DNA of 9,460 nucleotides from Elusimicrobia bacterium UBA6262 (GTDB lineage: Bacteria > CAYTYR01 > UBA6262), in contig DJVG01000022.1 of the NCBI GenBank assembly GCA_002441095.1, positions 1 to 9,460 on the forward strand. The letters run 5' to 3'. Shown here one piece after another: positions 5,657-9,460 of this stretch. Both the position numbers and the translations under genes were made by a program. Under the pieces are notes generated by a model that saw only the letters and a program-made list of their open reading frames with translations, was not told where the DNA came from and searched no databases. Numbering within the stretch: the first letter of the stretch is position 1; the number at the start of each line of letters is the position of its first letter.

Positions 5657-5774
5657 CAGGAGACCAGGGAGTGGATACCAGGAAACCAGGATATCAGGAA
5701 GTGCCTGATACCCTGATGCCCTTATAAACTTCACCCTGATCACCTGATTACCTGATACCCTGCTAAGGATCAGT
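5657..5774. repeat. Word-rich spacer: CAGG words followed by CCTG words, with central hairpin
   Basis: The left half (about 5650-5698) repeats variants of ACCAGG/ATCAGG; the right half (5704-5761) repeats variants of ACCTGAT/ACCCTGAT. The two halves meet in a hairpin with 7 perfect pairs (5692-5698 with 5704-5710, loop 5699-5703), then a mismatch, then 4 more pairs (5687-5690 with 5712-5715). Further imperfect pairing of the halves is possible. There is no T-run, so this is not an obvious intrinsic terminator. The AAGGAT at 5765-5770 is the ribosome binding site of the permease gene. Confidence 0.7.
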
Positions 5775-6746
5775 ATGCTAAATTACCTCGCTCGCAGACT
5801 CTTGTTCATGCTGCCTCTTTTATTGGGCATCACTATAATAACTTTTGTCATTATCCATCTCTCACCCGGCCGTCCTACCGACACTGTTGTTTACGGCAAT
5901 CCCAAATTAGGCACAGATACCCGCACCAGGCTGGATGCACTGTATGGCCTGGACAAACCATTACCAGTCCAGTACTGGCACTGGCTCACCCGGCTTATTA
6001 AGCTTGATTTCGGCACTTCTTTTAACGATAACCGTCCGGTTATGAAAAAGATCATGGAACGCCTGCCGGCAACGATCCTATTGAATACTTTAGCTTTATT
6101 GGTGATCTTCGTTGTAGCTATCCCTTTAGGAGTAGTGTCGGCAGCTAAGAGAGATACGCCTTTTGATAAGACAGTGACCGTAGCTTCATTTATTGCCTAT
6201 GCCATGCCGACCTTCTGGCTGGCATTATTATTGATGATGTTGTTCGGGGTATATTGGCGCATCCTGCCGCTGGGGGGTATGTACTCGGCAAACTATGAAT
6301 ATTTGTCGGCTGGAAAAAAAGCTTTGGACCTGCTTTGGCACTTGATCCTGCCGGTATTTGTCTCTGCTTTTGGCGGCTTTGCTTCCATTACCCGCTACAG
6401 CCGTTCGCAAATGCTGGAAGTACTGAATCAGGATTATATCCGCACTGCGCGCGCCAAAGGCCTGCCAGAATACAAAGTGATCTATAAACATGCTTTACGA
6501 AACGCTTTATTGCCTATTATCACCTTGCTGGGATTGTCCTTGCCGGGATTGATCGGCGGCGGCGTGATATTCGAAACAATTTTTTCCTGGCCAGGCATGG
6601 GTCGTCTGGGTTGGGAGGCAGTGATGAGCCGGGATTACCCGGTCATTATGGGTGTGGGCGTATTAAGCGCTATCCTGACCCTGCTGGGCAATCTTGTAGC
6701 AGATATCCTGTATGCCTATGCTGACCCCAGGATACGGTATAAGTAG
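5775..6746 (+). CDS. dppB: Peptide ABC transporter permease, DppB/OppB type
   Basis: This is one of the two inner-membrane permeases of an oligopeptide/dipeptide/nickel-type ABC importer, forming the channel with a DppC partner. It has 323 residues, the usual length. The N-terminal signature LARRLLFMLPLLLGITIITFVIIHLSPG (5-32) is the first membrane helix. LYGLDKPLPVQYWHWL (56-71) and LDFGTSF (77-83) are typical of the periplasmic loop. Hydrophobic helices follow at roughly 101-121, 136-160, 189-207, 245-266 and 292-315. The cytoplasmic EAA loop that docks on the ATPase is DYIRTARAKGLPEYKVIYKHALRNALLP (220-247), ahead of the family motif IFETIFSWPGMGRLG. The ATG at 5775 has AAGGAT 4 bases upstream. 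Normally dppC follows directly; here three unrelated genes intervene. The symbol denotes the family, since dipeptide versus oligopeptide specificity is not decidable. Confidence 0.95.
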   Translation: MLNYLARRLLFMLPLLLGITIITFVIIHLSPGRPTDTVVYGNPKLGTDTRTRLDALYGLDKPLPVQYWHWLTRLIKLDFGTSFNDNRPVMKKIMERLPATILLNTLALLVIFVVAIPLGVVSAAKRDTPFDKTVTVASFIAYAMPTFWLALLLMMLFGVYWRILPLGGMYSANYEYLSAGKKALDLLWHLILPVFVSAFGGFASITRYSRSQMLEVLNQDYIRTARAKGLPEYKVIYKHALRNALLPIITLLGLSLPGLIGGGVIFETIFSWPGMGRLGWEAVMSRDYPVIMGVGVLSAILTLLGNLVADILYAYADPRIRYK

Positions 6747-6758
6747 GAAGAAGGGATA

Positions 6759-7304
6759 ATGAATATAAAACTTTCTAAAATCATCATAGTGTCATCTCTG
6801 ATTCTGGCGATGTTGTTTGCTTTAGCGCAAGGAAAGGAGAAGAAAATGGAAATAAAACTCCATAGTCCGTCTTTTCGTGACGGTGAAATGATGCCTGATA
6901 AACACGCTTATCAAAGTGAAAATATTTCACCGGCACTAAATTGGTTCAACATCCCTGAAAAAGCCAAAACCCTGGCCATCATCTGTGATGACCCTGACGC
7001 ACCAAGTATCTGGGTACATTGGGTCATTTATAACATTCCAGCTACGGAAAAAGGTTTGCCTGAGAAAATAGCCAGGCAAGAGATACTGGACACTAAGTCA
7101 ATACACGGGAAGAATGACTTCGGCAATATTGGTTATGACGGTCCGGCACCCCCCAGCGGGACGCACCGCTACATATTCAAGATATATGCACTGGATACGG
7201 AACTGCATCTTAATCCAGGAGCTTCCAAGCAGCAGCTTCTCAAAGCCATGGGAGGACACCTCCTGGCCCAGGGACTGCTTATGGGAAAATACGCTAAAAA
7301 ATAA
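6759..7304 (+). CDS. YbhB/YbcL-type PEBP (Raf kinase inhibitor-like) protein with N-terminal signal peptide
   Basis: Phosphatidylethanolamine-binding-protein family member; bacterial YbhB/YbcL proteins have no settled biochemical role. Family motifs are complete: SPALNW (57-62), ICDDPDAPSIWVHWVIYNIP (75-94) with the DPDAP and HW ligand-pocket residues, GYDGPAPPSGTHRYIFKIYALD (125-146) and HLLAQGLLMGKY (167-178). The 181-residue form starts with MNIKLSK, a hydrophobic stretch (8-22) and a plausible signal peptidase I site ALA-Q (21-24), predicting export. Its ATG at 6759 lies 12 bases after dppB and has AGAAGGGA just upstream. A second in-frame ATG at 6846 (Met30), past the predicted cleavage site, has an excellent AAAGGAG; the resulting 152-residue cytoplasmic form equals the usual length of family members without a signal. 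Both forms may be made. Confidence 0.92.
   Translation: MNIKLSKIIIVSSLILAMLFALAQGKEKKMEIKLHSPSFRDGEMMPDKHAYQSENISPALNWFNIPEKAKTLAIICDDPDAPSIWVHWVIYNIPATEKGLPEKIARQEILDTKSIHGKNDFGNIGYDGPAPPSGTHRYIFKIYALDTELHLNPGASKQQLLKAMGGHLLAQGLLMGKYAKK
6833..6848 (+). promoter_or_regulatory. Strong internal ribosome binding site and alternative ATG within the PEBP gene
   Basis: AAAGGAG (6833-6839) precedes an in-frame ATG (6846-6848) by 6 bases. This Shine-Dalgarno match is better than the one before the upstream start at 6759. Initiation here would omit the signal peptide and give a cytoplasmic 152-residue protein beginning MEIKLHSPSF. Confidence 0.6.
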
Positions 7305-7324
7305 GATAAATACGATTGCACACC

Positions 7325-7340
7325 TGCCTGCCGGCAGGCA
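7325..7340. repeat. Perfect 16-bp palindrome TGCCTGCCGGCAGGCA
   Basis: Bases 7325-7340 are self-complementary throughout, with one further outer pair (7323/7342) across a mismatch. It lies in the 73-base spacer between the PEBP and first nitroreductase genes. From memory, palindromes of this CTGCCGGCAG type are dispersed, high-copy repeats in many uncultured-bacterium genomes. There is no T-run on either side. The word GATTA also recurs just after it (7343-7347, 7356-7360, 7365-7369). Confidence 0.7.
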
Positions 7341-7377
7341 TGGATTAGAAAGCGAGATTACACAGATTAGTGCCTAT

Positions 7378-7899
7378 ATGAATATTTTACCAATAATTAA
7401 AACCAGGCGGTCGAGCAGGAAATATAAAAATCGGCCAGTCAGTGATTCGCTAATTAAAAAGATCCTGGAAGCCGGGCGTTGGGCCCCGTCAGGATTAAAC
7501 AACCAACCCTGGCGCTTCTTAGTGATCAAAAATGAAACTATTAAAAACAAACTGGCTAAGTTTACCAAGTATAGCCACATAATTGAGGGTGCTAATATTA
7601 TTATCCTGGTATTCCTTGATAACCAGGTCACCTATAACCGGGACAAAGACCTGATGGCTATCGGCGCCTGTATCCAGAATATACTATTGTCTGCCCATAG
7701 CCTGGGACTTGGCACTTGCTGGCTGGGAGAAATATTAAGCCAGAAGAAAAAGGTATCCCAGTATTTACAGCTGCCAGCGAAGTTGGAACTAATGGCTGTT
7801 TTAAGTCTGGGCTATAGAGCAGATAAATTAAAAAAAGGAAACCGGCAGGCGCTTAAAAGCTTAGTGATAAAAAGGGAGCAATCATGCCAAATGAAGTGA
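7378..7899 (+). CDS. Nitroreductase family FMN-dependent oxidoreductase (first of a pair)
   Basis: Nitroreductase-fold proteins use FMN and NAD(P)H to reduce nitro groups, quinones, flavins or other acceptors, usually as homodimers. Family features in the 173-residue product are IKTRRSSRKYKNRPV (7-21) with the FMN-phosphate Arg cluster, ILEAGRWAPSGLNNQPWRFLVI (29-50), AIGACIQNILLSAHSLGLGTCWLGEI (94-119) and ELMAVLSLGY (137-146). The length is that of the small subfamily. The frame remains open upstream to 7114, but that part overlaps the PEBP gene in another frame and shows no homology; ATG 7378 is the first reasonable start and gives the expected N-terminus. There is no recognisable Shine-Dalgarno sequence before it, so initiation may be weak. 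The last 16 bases overlap the next gene. The natural substrate is unknown. Confidence 0.9.
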   Translation: MNILPIIKTRRSSRKYKNRPVSDSLIKKILEAGRWAPSGLNNQPWRFLVIKNETIKNKLAKFTKYSHIIEGANIIILVFLDNQVTYNRDKDLMAIGACIQNILLSAHSLGLGTCWLGEILSQKKKVSQYLQLPAKLELMAVLSLGYRADKLKKGNRQALKSLVIKREQSCQMK

Positions 7900-8483
7900 T
7901 TAAAACAATTAATTACCGGCGTAGTATCCGTTCTTTTACCGACCAGCCAGTGAAAGAAGAGGATATTAAGACCATTCTTAACGCCGCCAATAAAGCTCCC
8001 TCGGCCCATAACCAGCAATCCTGGAAGTTTATCGTCATCAAAGGCAAAAAGAAAGAACAATTAGTTGACCTGGTCTCCCAAAAAGCAGCAGCTTTTCCCA
8101 AGGCAACCTCAGTATTATTAAGGCTGGCATCCCGGTCCATTGCTTGCGCGCCAGTTGTGATCGCTATCGCTAATACCGGCGAATTGATCGAACACGGCAC
8201 AAAGCTATTTCAAATAGACCGGGAGCAAGCGTATGATTTTTTCCGCACCATGGAGATCCAGAGTTCAGCGGCAGCAGTAGAAAACCTGTTGCTGGCAGTC
8301 ACCTCGCTGGGATTAGGCGCAGTCTGGCTGGGCATACTCTTTGTGATCAAGGATGAAGTCCTGACCTTGCTGGAAGAGCCCAAAGGTGAGTTCATGGCTG
8401 TTATCCCAGTCGGTTACCCGTCTAAATCATCACTGGGACCAAACAAAAAGCAGTTAGATATGGTCATCAAGGAATTAAATTGA
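7884..8483 (+). CDS. Nitroreductase family FMN-dependent oxidoreductase (second of a pair)
   Basis: This 199-residue flavin oxidoreductase is paralogous to its upstream neighbour. Matching blocks are INYRRSIRSFTDQPV (9-23), ILNAANKAPSAHNQQSWKFIVIKG (31-54), EIQSSAAAVENLLLAVTSLGLGAVWLGILF (124-153) and EFMAVIPVGYP (169-179). It differs from the first copy by about 25 extra residues in the middle (about 64-120), the region that usually contributes to dimer and substrate pockets. The ATG at 7884 is preceded by GGGAG (7874-7878, 5-base spacer) lying inside the coding end of the upstream gene. The 16-base overlap implies translational coupling. A heterodimer is possible but not shown; the two could equally have separate substrates. 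Confidence 0.92.
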   Translation: MPNEVIKTINYRRSIRSFTDQPVKEEDIKTILNAANKAPSAHNQQSWKFIVIKGKKKEQLVDLVSQKAAAFPKATSVLLRLASRSIACAPVVIAIANTGELIEHGTKLFQIDREQAYDFFRTMEIQSSAAAVENLLLAVTSLGLGAVWLGILFVIKDEVLTLLEEPKGEFMAVIPVGYPSKSSLGPNKKQLDMVIKELN

Positions 8484-8487
8484 AAAT

Positions 8488-8606
8488 AGAAGTAGGGTGT
8501 TGGGTTTAGAAGTAGGTATAGTCTAAAGTCTCAGGAAGTTGGGCTTGAAGCCTTAAAACCTACTTCTTACTTCCATACTTACTACCAAGACCTACAACCT
8601 GCTTCT
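8488..8606. repeat. Spacer with 34-base imperfect inverted repeat, GAAGTAGG-rich
   Basis: Bases 8488-8521 and the reverse complement of 8573-8606 agree at 25 of 34 positions, separated by 51 bases. The arms are built from the word GAAGTAGG and close variants (8489-8496, 8509-8516) and its complement (CCTACTTC near 8559-8566, plus the right arm). This covers most of the 134-base gap before the DppC-type permease. No gene, and no T-run of terminator type, is seen. GAGG at 8609-8612 just after the right arm is the ribosome binding site of the permease gene. Confidence 0.7.
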
Positions 8607-8617
8607 TCGAGGTTAAG

Positions 8618-9433
8618 ATGTGGCAGAAGCTTAAGCACAACAAATTAGCTTTATCAGGACTGATGATCATCACTATCCTGGTCGCTATAGCTATTTTTGC
8701 GCCTAAAATCGTCCCGTATGAGCCGACCAGCCAGAATATTATTGAGCGGCTGCAAAAACCGTCGGCAAAACACCTGTTGGGCACGGACGAGTTGGGACGG
8801 GATGTTCTCTCACGTATTATCTACGGCGCCAGGATCTCCCTTTCTGTGGGCTTTATTGCCGTGGGCATCTCCGTCATTATTGGTGTATTTTTCGGCGCTA
8901 TAGCGGGATTTTACGGCCGCTGGATCGATTCCCTGATCATGCGTTTTGTCGATATCATGTTCTGTTTCCCTTCTTTTTTCCTGATCCTGATGATCATCGC
9001 TGTCCTGGGACCTAATATCTATAATGTCATGATCATCATCGGCATCACCAGCTGGCCGGGGATCGCCCGCCTGGTCAGGGGAGAGATATTATCAGTCAAA
9101 GAAAGGGAATATGTTTATTCTGCCAGGGCTATCGGGGCTTCGGACCTGAGGATAATTTTTAAACACATCCTGCCTAATGCCTTGGGACCTGTGCTGGTCG
9201 CCGCCACACTGGGCATAGCTGACGCGATACTGGTAGAATCAGGATTGAGTTTTCTCGGTTTAGGCGTTCAACCGCCGATGCCCAGCTGGGGCAATATCCT
9301 GACTTCAGGCAAGGATTATATTGAATCTGCCTGGTGGCTGACCTTATTCCCCGGACTGGCTATATTGATCACGATCCTCTCATACAATCTGGTAGGAGAG
9401 GGCCTAAGAGAAGTCATTGACCCGAAATTATAA
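8618..9433 (+). CDS. dppC: Peptide ABC transporter permease, DppC/OppC type
   Basis: This is the second inner-membrane permease of the importer, partner of the DppB-type protein at 5775-6746. It has 271 residues, typical though at the short end. The first membrane helix spans about 11-28 (LALSGLMIITILVAIAIFAP), followed by the diagnostic HLLGTDELGRDVLSRIIYGARISL (52-75). Further helices lie near 77-98, 118-142, 187-207 and 244-262. The EAA docking loop is EREYVYSARAIGASDLRIIFKHILPNALGP (162-191), and VESGLSFLGLGVQPPMPSWG (206-225) and EGLREVIDPKL (261-271) are standard C-terminal motifs. The ATG at 8618 has GAGG 5 bases upstream. Its separation from dppB by three unrelated genes is unusual. 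ATPase subunits (DppD/DppF) are expected nearby but are not in the window. Confidence 0.95.
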   Translation: MWQKLKHNKLALSGLMIITILVAIAIFAPKIVPYEPTSQNIIERLQKPSAKHLLGTDELGRDVLSRIIYGARISLSVGFIAVGISVIIGVFFGAIAGFYGRWIDSLIMRFVDIMFCFPSFFLILMIIAVLGPNIYNVMIIIGITSWPGIARLVRGEILSVKEREYVYSARAIGASDLRIIFKHILPNALGPVLVAATLGIADAILVESGLSFLGLGVQPPMPSWGNILTSGKDYIESAWWLTLFPGLAILITILSYNLVGEGLREVIDPKL

Positions 9434-9436
9434 AAA

Positions 9437-9460
9437 TAGCGTATAGCGTGTAGCGTATAG
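9437..9460. repeat. 7-bp tandem repeat, TAGCGTR, running off the window
   Basis: TAGCGTA (9437-9443), TAGCGTG (9444-9450) and TAGCGTA (9451-9457) follow one another in exact register, and TAG at 9458-9460 begins a fourth unit. The array starts 3 bases after the dppC stop codon and continues beyond the window, so its full length is unknown. Confidence 0.75.

Noticed and set aside
7114..7377. Upstream extension of the first nitroreductase to 261 residues
   Set aside because: The extension reads through the 3' third of the PEBP gene in another frame and through the 16-bp palindrome; the nitroreductase N-terminus is already complete from Met at 7378.
84..9460. A defence system, toxin-antitoxin or prophage module
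   Set aside because: Apart from the macro domain, which also occurs in DarG antitoxins, no gene resembles a toxin, nuclease, integrase or phage protein, and no DarT-like partner is adjacent.

Overview
The window reads as a chromosomal stretch from an uncultured, probably Gram-negative bacterium. All genes lie on the + strand in close succession. The gene families are a family-5 peptide-binding protein, DppB/DppC-type permeases, DUF4416, a YchF-related protein, HIT, DUF167, YqeY, macro-Nudix, PEBP and nitroreductases. Together with the repeat-laden spacers they recall metagenome-assembled genomes of groups such as Omnitrophota. That placement is a guess from memory; no rRNA or marker gene here settles it.

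Layout. Positions 2-91 are probably the 3' end of an upstream gene whose stop overlaps the GTG start of a membrane-anchored substrate-binding protein (84-1742). A 357-base gap follows. It is almost filled by a 305-bp, transposase-free element with about 20-bp terminal inverted repeats bounded by TA (1778-2086). Then come a DUF4416 protein (2100-2639), a miniature YchF-like protein that has lost most of its GTPase domain (2679-3368), a HIT hydrolase (3412-3756), a DUF167/YggU protein (3933-4151), a YqeY protein (4218-4676) and a macro-Nudix fusion (4703-5656). The transporter resumes with a DppB-type permease (5775-6746). It is interrupted by a PEBP/YbhB protein (6759-7304) and two overlapping nitroreductases (7378-7899, 7884-8483), and resumes with a DppC-type permease (8618-9433). 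The two ATPase subunits are not in the window.

How the genes work together. The binding protein and two permeases should form one oligopeptide-type importer, but the set is scattered over 9 kb among unrelated genes. The middle block is biased to nucleotide and translation-associated small proteins. The macro-Nudix fusion has a coherent predicted role in capturing and cleaving ADP-ribose. The YchF-like protein keeps the helical A-domain and TGS domain but not GTP-binding motifs. The nitroreductases and PEBP protein have no evident link to transport.

The most unusual non-coding feature is in the spacers. Nearly every one carries its own short word repeated in tandem or as inverted arms. Two separate spacers carry the same 8-bp word (consensus GGTGTAAA) four times in exact register, overlapping the stop codon of the gene before and, in one case, supplying the ribosome binding site of the gene after. 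Three longer spacers hold imperfect inverted repeats of mutually unrelated sequence.
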